Shown here piece after piece: positions 45,442-53,579 of a stretch of 64,000 bases of DNA. The position numbers and the translations under genes are program-made. Each line of letters starts with the position of its first letter. The stretch's first letter is position 1. The notes under the pieces are model-generated. The model saw nothing but the letters and a program-made list of their open reading frames with translations. It was not told the DNA's origin and ran no database searches. Source of the stretch: Roseimaritima ulvae (GTDB lineage: Bacteria > Planctomycetota > Planctomycetia > Pirellulales > Pirellulaceae); the NCBI RefSeq assembly GCF_008065135.1, contig NZ_CP042914.1, positions 5,127,404 to 5,191,403 of the forward strand. The letters are read 5' to 3'.

Positions 45442-48400
45442 ATGAGAGCCAGCCCTATGCGATTGCGTGACCTTCCCTACTGCTTGGCAACCTCGCTGGC
45501 AGTGTTGTTTTCTGCCGCTGCCGCGTGGTCGCAGGACCGGCCGAACATCATCGTCATTCTGGCCGATGATCTGGGGTATTCGGATCTGGGTTGCTACGGT
45601 GGCGAAATCGACACCCCTCACATCGATGCCTTGGCCGCCGGCGGCGCGAAGCTGACGCAGGTCTATAATTCGGCTCGCTGCTGCCCCAGCCGGGCGTCGT
45701 TGATGACCGGCCTGTATCCGACTCAGGCTGGCATCGGTGACTTCACCACCCGCAAACCCAATCCCTCACGCGGGCCCGGCTACCTGGGGCGGCTGCGCGA
45801 GGATTGTGTGACGATGGCCGAAGCGTTAAGGCCGTCCGGCTACGGTTGTTACTACGTGGGCAAGTGGCACCTGCACAACGAAACCGGCCCCATCCGACGG
45901 GGCTTCGACGAGTTTTACGGTTACACCTTCGATCATTCCCACGATCAGTACGACGCCGATTACTACCAACGATTACCGCAGGGGCGCGTTAAAGAAATCG
46001 ATCCGGCGGCGGACAAATTTTATGCCACGGATGTGTTTAATGAGTATGCCGTGGAGTTCATCAAGCAGGGACAACAGGCCGACAAACCGTGGTTCCTGTT
46101 TCTCGGACATTCCTCGCCGCACTTCCCCGTGCAAGCGCCGCCGGAGCGAGCCGAAAAATACGACGACACGTATCGACGGGGCTGGGATGTACTGCGGAGC
46201 GAACGCTTTGCTCGGATGCAAACTTTGGGTTTGGTCAACGGCGAGCATTGGAAACTATCGCCACGGGAAATCGTCCCCGTCGATCGCGATGACATTGCCA
46301 ACGGATTTTCGGGCCAGCAAAATCCGGCTTGGGACTCGCTCGACGAAGATCGCCAACGGGATCTGGCTCGTCGCATGTCCGTATTTGCCGCCATGGTGGA
46401 AGGCGTCGACGATGGCGTCGGAAAAATCGTCGATCATCTGAAACAGACAGATGATTTCGAAAACACACTAATCGTGTTCCTCAGCGACAACGGAGCCTGT
46501 TACGAATGGGGGCCGTTTGGGTTTGATGGGCGGTCGCGACGCGGCGAAACGATTCTGCGGACAGGCGATGACCTGCGCAACATCGGCGGCCGTGGCACGC
46601 ATCAAGCGTACGGTAGCGGCTGGGCCAACTTGGGCAACACGCCGCTGCGGATGTACAAGCACTTTACGTACGAAGGCGGAATCAGCACGCCGTTTATCGC
46701 CCATTGGCCCGCCGGCATCGGCCGCCGTGACGATTGGGTTCGTGAACCGGCGCATATGATCGACGTGTTGCCGACGTTGCTGGACGCGGCGCGAGCTGAT
46801 TACCCCAAACGTCGCGACGAACATCCGGTGCAGCCGCTTGAGGGCAAAAGTTTGCTGCCGGCATTACGCGGCGAAACCATGGCGGCACGTACCCTCGGCT
46901 TCGACCATCAAGCCGCTCATGCGTTGCGGCAAGGCGATTGGAAGGCGGTGTATTCCAAACGCATGCCACAGACGCTTCGTTGGGAGCTGTACAATCTGGC
47001 CGAAGATCGTTGTGAACAGAATGACTTGGCCGCCGAACACCCGCAGCGTCTGGTCGCCATGGTCGATGAGTGGGAACGCTGGGCGACGCGAGTGGGTGTG
47101 ACCTGGGCTCCGTACGCGACCGATCCAAAGGCGGCTTTGCCTGCCGCGGAGGCTCCATCCACCGGCGTCGACGGGCCGCCGTCGGCAGCCACCGAAGGGC
47201 CCGCGGACCAACCGAATATCGTGCTGGTGTTCATCGACGACATGGGCTGGGGCGACTTCTCCTGCTTTGGAAACCAGGATGCCGGCACGCCGCACATCGA
47301 CCGTTTGGCTCGCGAAGGCATTCGCTTCGAACAGTTCTACGTCAACTCGCCGATCTGCTCGCCATCGCGGACCGCGATCTCCACAGGCCAGTACCCGCAG
47401 CGCTGGCGGATCACGTCTTACCTGAACAATCGCAAAGACAACCAGCGGCGCGGTATGGCTCAGTGGCTCGACCCCAAGGCACCGATGCTGGCTCGTTCGT
47501 TGCAGCAAGCCGGTTATGCGACCGGCCACTTTGGAAAATGGCACATGGGTGGGCAACGCGATGTCAACGATGCGCCTCCCATCACCGACTACGGTTTCGA
47601 CGAGTCGCTGACCAATTTCGAAGGCATGGGGCCAAAACTGCTGCCGCTGACGCTCAAACCCGGGCAGACGGAACCCGACAAGATCTGGCAGCGTGCGGAG
47701 ATCTTGGGCGAAGCCTACCGCTGGATGCTGCGGAGCGAAATCACGACGGGATTTGTCGACGCCGCGCTGCCGTTTATTGACAAAGCGGCCGCGTCCGGCA
47801 AACCCTTTTACATCAACCTTTGGCCCGACGATGTGCATTCCCCGTTCTGGCCTCCGGTCGATACCTGGGGCGATGGATCGAAACGCCGACTGTACCTGTC
47901 GGTGTTGGAAGCCATGGACCAACAGCTGGGACGATTGTTCGAACGCATTCAAGGCGATCCCAAGCTGCGTGACAATACGTTGATCCTGGTTTGTTCGGAT
48001 AACGGCCCGGAACTGGGGGCAGGCACAGCGGGCCCGTATCGCGGCTACAAAACCCATCTGTACGAAGGCGGTATTCGTTCGCCGCTGGTCGTATGGGGAC
48101 CGGGTATTGTCAAACGTCACAATCACATCGACGGACAGTCCGTGCTCAGCGCCATCGACCTGACGCCCACACTGCTAAAGCTGACCCATACGCCGCCGCC
48201 CGAAGGCGTGACCTTCGACGGAGAGCCGTTGGTCGACACCTTGCTGGGCGATGGAGGTTCCCGCGAAGCTCCGATCTTTTTCCGCCGACCACCGGATCGC
48301 AATGCCTTCTACGGCGACGAAGATCTGCCGGACTTGGCCGTGCGGTCAGGCAAGTGGAAGTTGCTGTGTGAGTACGACGGCAGCGAAGCCGAACTGTACG

Positions 48401-48531
48401 ACCTGAGTATCGATGACGCGGAAGCGAACAACGTGGCCGAGCAAAACCCGGACGTCACTGCGCAGCTGATCAAGTCCGTAATCGATTGGCATCGGTCGAT
48501 GCCGCCGGACAACGGACCGGAGCTGGAGTGA
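45442..48531 (+). CDS. Double sulfatase (two complete sulfatase domains in one chain)
   Basis: The 1029-residue protein has a signal peptide (LPYCLATSLAVLFSAAAAWSQ). Domain 1 (~28-545) has NIIVILADDLGYSDLGCYG, CCPSRASLMTG (~80) and FLSDNGACYEW. A Pro/Ala-rich linker (~550-580) leads to domain 2 (~581-1020) with NIVLVFIDDMGWGDFSCFG, CSPSRTAISTG (~639) and VCSDNGPELG. Both signatures keep the Cys for formylglycine, so both may be active. The domains are different subfamilies and share only general motifs, so this is a fusion rather than a duplication in place. It may act on two positions of one glycan. The start is ATG at 45442 or at 45457. Confidence 0.93.
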   Translation: MRASPMRLRDLPYCLATSLAVLFSAAAAWSQDRPNIIVILADDLGYSDLGCYGGEIDTPHIDALAAGGAKLTQVYNSARCCPSRASLMTGLYPTQAGIGDFTTRKPNPSRGPGYLGRLREDCVTMAEALRPSGYGCYYVGKWHLHNETGPIRRGFDEFYGYTFDHSHDQYDADYYQRLPQGRVKEIDPAADKFYATDVFNEYAVEFIKQGQQADKPWFLFLGHSSPHFPVQAPPERAEKYDDTYRRGWDVLRSERFARMQTLGLVNGEHWKLSPREIVPVDRDDIANGFSGQQNPAWDSLDEDRQRDLARRMSVFAAMVEGVDDGVGKIVDHLKQTDDFENTLIVFLSDNGACYEWGPFGFDGRSRRGETILRTGDDLRNIGGRGTHQAYGSGWANLGNTPLRMYKHFTYEGGISTPFIAHWPAGIGRRDDWVREPAHMIDVLPTLLDAARADYPKRRDEHPVQPLEGKSLLPALRGETMAARTLGFDHQAAHALRQGDWKAVYSKRMPQTLRWELYNLAEDRCEQNDLAAEHPQRLVAMVDEWERWATRVGVTWAPYATDPKAALPAAEAPSTGVDGPPSAATEGPADQPNIVLVFIDDMGWGDFSCFGNQDAGTPHIDRLAREGIRFEQFYVNSPICSPSRTAISTGQYPQRWRITSYLNNRKDNQRRGMAQWLDPKAPMLARSLQQAGYATGHFGKWHMGGQRDVNDAPPITDYGFDESLTNFEGMGPKLLPLTLKPGQTEPDKIWQRAEILGEAYRWMLRSEITTGFVDAALPFIDKAAASGKPFYINLWPDDVHSPFWPPVDTWGDGSKRRLYLSVLEAMDQQLGRLFERIQGDPKLRDNTLILVCSDNGPELGAGTAGPYRGYKTHLYEGGIRSPLVVWGPGIVKRHNHIDGQSVLSAIDLTPTLLKLTHTPPPEGVTFDGEPLVDTLLGDGGSREAPIFFRRPPDRNAFYGDEDLPDLAVRSGKWKLLCEYDGSEAELYDLSIDDAEANNVAEQNPDVTAQLIKSVIDWHRSMPPDNGPELE

Positions 48532-48552
48532 TTGGAGTGTTTTAGGGTGCCG

Positions 48553-50616
48553 CTACTCCTGCGGGATCAACCCGGAGACGTATTGAACCGTGGCGTCAGC
48601 TGAATCAATCCGGCGCGCCCTCGTGAGGGCCGTATTGGCTTCGCTAGCATGCAACGCCCCCCAATGCGCCCAAGCCAGTTTGGCCCAATCGGATGCTCCC
48701 TCCGGATCTTGCTCGATGCTCCGTTCAAAAATCGGGATGGCAGCGGAATACTTTTGCTGAAGCAGCAAAGCCGATCCGTAGGTTCGCAGAGTCACGGCAT
48801 CCATTTGCGGAGAATCACGCCACGGATTTAGCAAGCTTTCCGCTTCCGCAGGCATGTTCTGATAGAGCTTGCTCAGCGCCAGGTTGCCCACCGCTGCGAT
48901 CGAATCAGGCTCGGCCAAAACGACTTTGGAAAAGTACTGCTCCGCTTCTTGATACTCGTGCAGATCCATGGCACACAGCCCCGCACCGAAACAAGGCGCG
49001 GACAAGCCGGGCTGGTAGCGCAGCGCTTCCAGAAAATTGGCCTTAGCTTCTTCGATTCGGTTCAGTTGCCGAAGAGCCGCTGCGCGATTCATGTACACCA
49101 CGTAGGGTGACCAGTAACCAGACTTGCTAACTTCTTCACACTCCACCATCGTTAGCAGTTCGTCCAAGGTATCAATTGCAGCCTGAAACTCGGAGTTTTT
49201 GATGAAATGGTGAGCCAACCCAACCCGTCCCTCAAGGTAGTCCGGGTCGATCTGCAGCGCTCTCGTGAACAGTGTTTGGTCGTTTTTCCAAAAGCGGTTT
49301 TCAAGATTGGTTAAGACGACCAGTACCATTACATAGCCGCCCAACAGGACTCCGTGAAGCGGCACCCTGCCAATTTCACGGGGCACGTGTAGGCCCAGCA
49401 GCCCGCCAATTTCCCACCAACGATGGCCGGTTTTAGACGGCTGCTTGGCAATACCCTGTACCGCCCAAATCGTTAGGCCGCATACAGCCAGCATGAGTCC
49501 CCAAGAGGCCGGATAAAGGTACCGCTCGGCTCGTAAATGTCGAAGCGGCAAAAACCCCAACGCAGGCAACAACCATATTGCAAACCATGCAAACCCAATC
49601 AGCACGATTCTTTTCGCTTTACCGCGCCAGATCGCCAGAGCAATTGCGACAGCAGCGACCAGTGTTGTCCGCAGCGTTTCGACGGCCCTCCAGCGTAGTG
49701 CCAGGTCCCAACGGTCAGAGAGAACGATCGGATGCGGCCAAACAACCGTCAGCCCATAGTGCATCAACAAACGGACGGCATTTCCGAACTTCAAATACCA
49801 CGGATTTGCACCGGCATCCATGTCTAAACCGATGCCCCCCAACACGAAATTCCGCATCTGGAAATAGCCCCCCACGGTGAGCCAAGTCCCCACTAAACCC
49901 AGGCCCCATCGCCAGCGTTCCTCGCGTTTGAGCGTCGCCCACTGAACGATCAAGTAGCAGGTCGCCACAATCGGTAAGGCAACTGCTAATTCCTTGAACC
50001 CCAGTGCAAACATTAGCGAGCCCAAGCAAACGGCGAACCACCAGCGGCGGCCCTGGCGGGCAAATCGAATCAGGGCGATGAGAGCAAGAATGGCGAAAAA
50101 TGCGCACAATGTGTCCTTGCGGCCGCTAATCCAAGAGACCGAGTGTACGCCCAAGGGGCAGACACCAAACAACATGCTGGCCCAGAAAACAGACGCCTTG
50201 GCCAGCGCTCGCTCTCGTTTGGAATCCGTCGAGTTGAATACTAACTCGCGTCCCGCAATGTAGAGTGACAGGACAACAAGAATATGCCAAACGACATTTT
50301 CGAAATGAAACAAAGTTGCATTTTCGCCCCAGAAAAACCAATCAAGTGAAATACTGAGGGCATACAGCGGCCTCCAGTATCCTCCTTGCGTCGTGGTCTT
50401 GCCCTCGTGCCGAAACGAGTACTCATCCAAAGGCTGGCTGAACACTGCCGAGAAATCCTGCGCGGACTCGACACGGTACTCGGCGCGTAAAATTTCCGAT
50501 TCGTCAAGCCACGCGAAACCGTTTAGCAACGACGAGCCATAGGCGGCAACACACCCCAGCACCAGCCACAAATACGGGTTCCGATAGCCAAGGATCGTGC
50601 GGGAATGAAAGGCCAT
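48553..50616 (-). CDS. Multi-spanning membrane protein with C-terminal TPRs (TMTC/O-mannosyltransferase-like architecture)
   Basis: The 687-residue protein has about 9-11 hydrophobic helices in its first 420 residues, starting with NPYLWLVLGCVAAYGSSLLN and an early acidic pair in WLDES (~34), the usual place for the catalytic Asp/Glu of GT-C glycosyltransferases. From about 445 on, TPR-like helices alternate (YLEGRVGLAHHFIKN, PCFGAGLCAMDLHEYQEAEQ and others). It resembles eukaryotic TMTC O-mannosyltransferases, but GT-C activity is not shown by motif alone. It starts 24 bp after the metalloprotease stop on the same strand, so the two are probably one transcript. Its end is convergent with the double sulfatase, 21 bp apart. 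Confidence 0.75.
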   Translation of the reverse strand: MAFHSRTILGYRNPYLWLVLGCVAAYGSSLLNGFAWLDESEILRAEYRVESAQDFSAVFSQPLDEYSFRHEGKTTTQGGYWRPLYALSISLDWFFWGENATLFHFENVVWHILVVLSLYIAGRELVFNSTDSKRERALAKASVFWASMLFGVCPLGVHSVSWISGRKDTLCAFFAILALIALIRFARQGRRWWFAVCLGSLMFALGFKELAVALPIVATCYLIVQWATLKREERWRWGLGLVGTWLTVGGYFQMRNFVLGGIGLDMDAGANPWYLKFGNAVRLLMHYGLTVVWPHPIVLSDRWDLALRWRAVETLRTTLVAAVAIALAIWRGKAKRIVLIGFAWFAIWLLPALGFLPLRHLRAERYLYPASWGLMLAVCGLTIWAVQGIAKQPSKTGHRWWEIGGLLGLHVPREIGRVPLHGVLLGGYVMVLVVLTNLENRFWKNDQTLFTRALQIDPDYLEGRVGLAHHFIKNSEFQAAIDTLDELLTMVECEEVSKSGYWSPYVVYMNRAAALRQLNRIEEAKANFLEALRYQPGLSAPCFGAGLCAMDLHEYQEAEQYFSKVVLAEPDSIAAVGNLALSKLYQNMPAEAESLLNPWRDSPQMDAVTLRTYGSALLLQQKYSAAIPIFERSIEQDPEGASDWAKLAWAHWGALHASEANTALTRARRIDSADATVQYVSGLIPQE

Positions 50617-50639
50617 CGACAGGTGTGCCGCTTAAGGTT

Positions 50640-51872
50640 TTAGATCCGAAGTTCTTTCGAAGCCGAACGGCGACGCCGGACTGAGCAGCAGACCGTACCC
50701 GCGAACATACCGAACAAAACGATGGAAGAGGGTTCGGGGACCATGTGCGTTGACGAATTGGTGTGCATCAGCAGCTGATAGTCGCCAATATCTGATCCTT
50801 CCGAAGCGACCTGTACGTAATAAGTTCCAGCGGTGGCGATATTAACATTGAACAATGCCGGATCAAAACCATCTCCAAAACCACCGCTGCCAAATGTGTT
50901 TCCCGAATAGACGCTAACATCGTCCGTGGCAAGTTGATTTCCTGCCATGTCAAATAGTGAAAGTGTGGTATTCACATTGTCGAATGGAAATCCCGCTGCA
51001 TAGTCCACGTTGATGTCCGCAGTGAACAGGCTGTTCGCGGCCAATTGAACCGCGTAAAAGTCGATGTCCGAGCTCGTACTAATCTCGCCGATTACCACCT
51101 CCCCAAATCGGTTGGCAACCGGAATCGTCTCGAAGCTGACGGCCATGGCCGAACCAATCGAATCGCCCGCATCCCCGGCTTCTTGAACCGCGACAGGATT
51201 GTTGTCCAAGGTCCCTTCCGCGTACGCAAGTTTGACCAATGAATTTGTCGAGAACGTTCGTGGCACCTGCCGCCCCTGCTCGCCGAGGCCCGTCGAACCG
51301 GTTGCCATCCAGTTCCCGTTTTGCACCCCGCCAGTATTTATGGGCGACCCTGTGTAGGTGAGGTCGCCATAAGCGTCATGATGGCGCAGTCCGAGGTTGT
51401 GCCCGAGTTCGTGAACGGCGGTGCCGCCCAGCGCTGCAGTAAGCTGCGAAATCTGCTCGGCCCGATTGTTATTACCTGAAAACTCATCGACGACGAAATC
51501 AAAGTTCGCGGAGAAAACCCGCGCCGTATCTCCAGACACACGGTTTAAGAAATCAATGTGATTCGCAACACCAAGCGAACCAGGTGAAGCTGCCGTTCCA
51601 AAGGTGACAACCGGTCTCGTTCCACCCGGGTCCACTGTCGAGAAGCTCAGGCCGATAAAATCTTGATAAGCATTCTCCAATACCGAAACAATTCCGGTTT
51701 CCAGAGTCGAGAGCTCGCCAGCATTGAAGCCGGTAACTCCCGCAGATACCGCCAACTCGGTCATCCGCGAATCAAAATTGGTGAAGTCGACAAATACACC
51801 TGCATTCGCCACGGCAGGCGAAAACAGAAGGGCCATTGCAATCAGAATTTGCGAACAGGCTATTCTTTGCAT
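50640..51872 (-). CDS. Secreted matrixin-like metalloprotease with PEP-CTERM signal
   Basis: The 410-residue protein has a signal peptide (CSQILIAMALLFSPAVANAG), the metzincin zinc motif HELGHNLGLRHHD (~160-172; HExxHxxGxxH), and a PPC-like domain (~240-375) with DIDFYAVQLAAN and YYVQVASEGSD. At the C-terminus VPEPSSIVLFGMFAGTVCC followed by RRRR is a PEP-CTERM sorting signal, recognised by exosortases, which suggests export and processing to the cell surface or matrix. The exosortase itself is not in the window. The start at 51872 was chosen because AGAAGG lies 10 nt upstream and the signal peptide begins there. It is followed closely by the TPR membrane protein. Confidence 0.9.
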   Translation of the reverse strand: MQRIACSQILIAMALLFSPAVANAGVFVDFTNFDSRMTELAVSAGVTGFNAGELSTLETGIVSVLENAYQDFIGLSFSTVDPGGTRPVVTFGTAASPGSLGVANHIDFLNRVSGDTARVFSANFDFVVDEFSGNNNRAEQISQLTAALGGTAVHELGHNLGLRHHDAYGDLTYTGSPINTGGVQNGNWMATGSTGLGEQGRQVPRTFSTNSLVKLAYAEGTLDNNPVAVQEAGDAGDSIGSAMAVSFETIPVANRFGEVVIGEISTSSDIDFYAVQLAANSLFTADINVDYAAGFPFDNVNTTLSLFDMAGNQLATDDVSVYSGNTFGSGGFGDGFDPALFNVNIATAGTYYVQVASEGSDIGDYQLLMHTNSSTHMVPEPSSIVLFGMFAGTVCCSVRRRRSASKELRI

Positions 51873-52084
51873 CTGGGAAACCTTCTCACAGCCAATTTCA
51901 GTCACGCAGGAAAATGCAGCTAGCTGCAAACAACATCGCTAACTGTACTTGAACGATAACCCCGGTGCAACGTTCCGATCACGGCTGCAGCCAAAACGAG
52001 CCCAGCTCATCGCGGGCAGAAGCAAATTCGGTGGTTGAGATGCTGCTCAGTCAGACGAGTGCGGCTGCCTGTTCTTCGTGCCCG

Positions 52085-53389
52085 CTACGCAGCCACACGC
52101 TGTTGCCCACCACTCAACAGCGGCGCAATCAACCGCAGTGTTTTTTCGGTGGCACCACGATGTTGCTGGACAACCGCTTGGGCAGCGATGCCCAGTTGTT
52201 CGGCTGCCGGCACGTCGCTCAGGCAACGTTCCACAAATGCCGTTAACGCCTCGCCGTCGTCTACTACAACGGCGGCGTCTGCAGCCAACAGGTGCGAGAC
52301 GATGTCGCGAAAGTTGCGTGTGTTGGGGCCGAAGCAAACCGCCGCGCCATAACCGGCCGGTTCCAGCATGTTCTGCCCGCCACGACTGCCCAGACTGCCG
52401 CCTACAAAGGCGATGTCGGCCGTCGCCCACCAGTCTCGCAGCTCTCCGATTGTGTCGACCAGAAACACGCTGTCCGCCGATAGCGGCTCGGCGGCAAAAT
52501 CATCGGGCAGCGTGCTGCGGCGAATACAGTGGAAACCCTGTGACTCGATTTCCGCGGCACAGGCATCAAAGCGCTGCGGATGCCGCGGGACGATCAGCAA
52601 CCGCAGATTGGGAAAGCGTTCGCGAAGTTGTTGGTAGCTGTTCAGCACCACGGTTTCTTCTCCCGCTTGCGTGCTGCCCGCTATCCAGACTCGATGCCAG
52701 GGACGCAAGCCGGCCCGGTCCGCACAGGCCATCGCTTGCGGCGTTTGACGATCCGTGGGGGCATCGTCGAACTTGATAGAACCGGTCACCTGCACGGCCT
52801 CTGCGGGAACACCGACGTCGATAAACCGCTGTGCATAGGTCTCGTCCTGGCAGGCTACCAAGGACAATCGCGAGAAGGTATTGCGAACCAAGTGCCCCAG
52901 TTTTTGATACCCGCGATAACTGCTCTCACTCAGTCGTCCGTTGATCACCACAACAGGAACGTTTTGGCGAGACGCACCGGCGATCAAGTTGGGCCAGACT
53001 TCCAGTTCAGCCAAGACCAACATGGCGGGCTGGATTTCGGCGATCGCGCAACGGACCGCCCAGCTGAAATCGAGCGGGCAATAGAACACCCGCTGCGAGC
53101 CAAAATGTTTGCACGCTAATTCGTAGCCGGTTACCGTGGTGGTGCTGATCACGCAGGGGTGTCCGGGGTACTCACGTTCCAGCCGTGTGACCAGTCGACG
53201 CAGCAAGCTGACTTCCCCGACGCTGACCGCGTGCAGCCAGATCCGCGGTCGATCGCTGGGCGGCAGACCGGTGCGGCCGAGCAGCTTGGCTTGCCAGCCT
53301 TGGCGGTATTTGCCGTGTCGCAGTGAGCGAAAAAGCAGCAGCGGTGAGGCGGCAACGATCAGCAGCAAGTAAACAGCGTTGAACCACAT
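52085..53389 (-). CDS. waaA: 3-deoxy-D-manno-octulosonic acid (Kdo) transferase
   Basis: The 434-residue protein transfers Kdo from CMP-Kdo to lipid A precursor at the inner membrane. Seen are a short N-terminal membrane anchor (WFNAVYLLLIVAASPLLLF), HAVSVGEVSLLRRL (~58; its Glu is the catalytic base in the family), STTTVTGYELA (~90), LAELEVWPN (~130) and NGRLSESSYRGY, then the GT-B nucleotide half with VTGSIKFDD (~206), STQAGEETVVL, VPRHPQRF and a C-terminal EPAGYGAAVCFGP loop. Start at 53389 gives the anchor first. The presence of this gene indicates LPS-type lipids in the outer membrane. The gene symbol kdtA is a synonym. It stands between repeats and the protease. Confidence 0.92.
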   Translation of the reverse strand: MWFNAVYLLLIVAASPLLLFRSLRHGKYRQGWQAKLLGRTGLPPSDRPRIWLHAVSVGEVSLLRRLVTRLEREYPGHPCVISTTTVTGYELACKHFGSQRVFYCPLDFSWAVRCAIAEIQPAMLVLAELEVWPNLIAGASRQNVPVVVINGRLSESSYRGYQKLGHLVRNTFSRLSLVACQDETYAQRFIDVGVPAEAVQVTGSIKFDDAPTDRQTPQAMACADRAGLRPWHRVWIAGSTQAGEETVVLNSYQQLRERFPNLRLLIVPRHPQRFDACAAEIESQGFHCIRRSTLPDDFAAEPLSADSVFLVDTIGELRDWWATADIAFVGGSLGSRGGQNMLEPAGYGAAVCFGPNTRNFRDIVSHLLAADAAVVVDDGEALTAFVERCLSDVPAAEQLGIAAQAVVQQHRGATEKTLRLIAPLLSGGQQRVAA

Positions 53390-53429
53390 GACGGCATCCT
53401 TGCGCAGTCGTTCGAAACGGTAGTCAGTA

Positions 53430-53557
53430 GTAGCCGAGCGTCGCCAGACCTTGGACGCGGACCCCACGCTCTGGCGAGCGTAGCTACGGGCGTTTCGTAG
53501 CTACCGTCGCCAGACGGTGGTTGCGCGGCCTTCCCACGCTCTGGCGAGCGTAGCTAC
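53430..53557. repeat. Cluster of four GCTCTGGCGAGC-family repeat arms
   Basis: Arms at 53430-53455, 53463-53487, 53496-53520 and 53533-53557 alternate in orientation between the secA stop and the waaA start, on an otherwise gene-free 190-bp gap. The two nearest arms form pairs able to fold. A further partial arm follows up to the secA stop. Confidence 0.75.
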
Positions 53558-53579
53558 GATGCGGCGACGGCGAGCGTCG

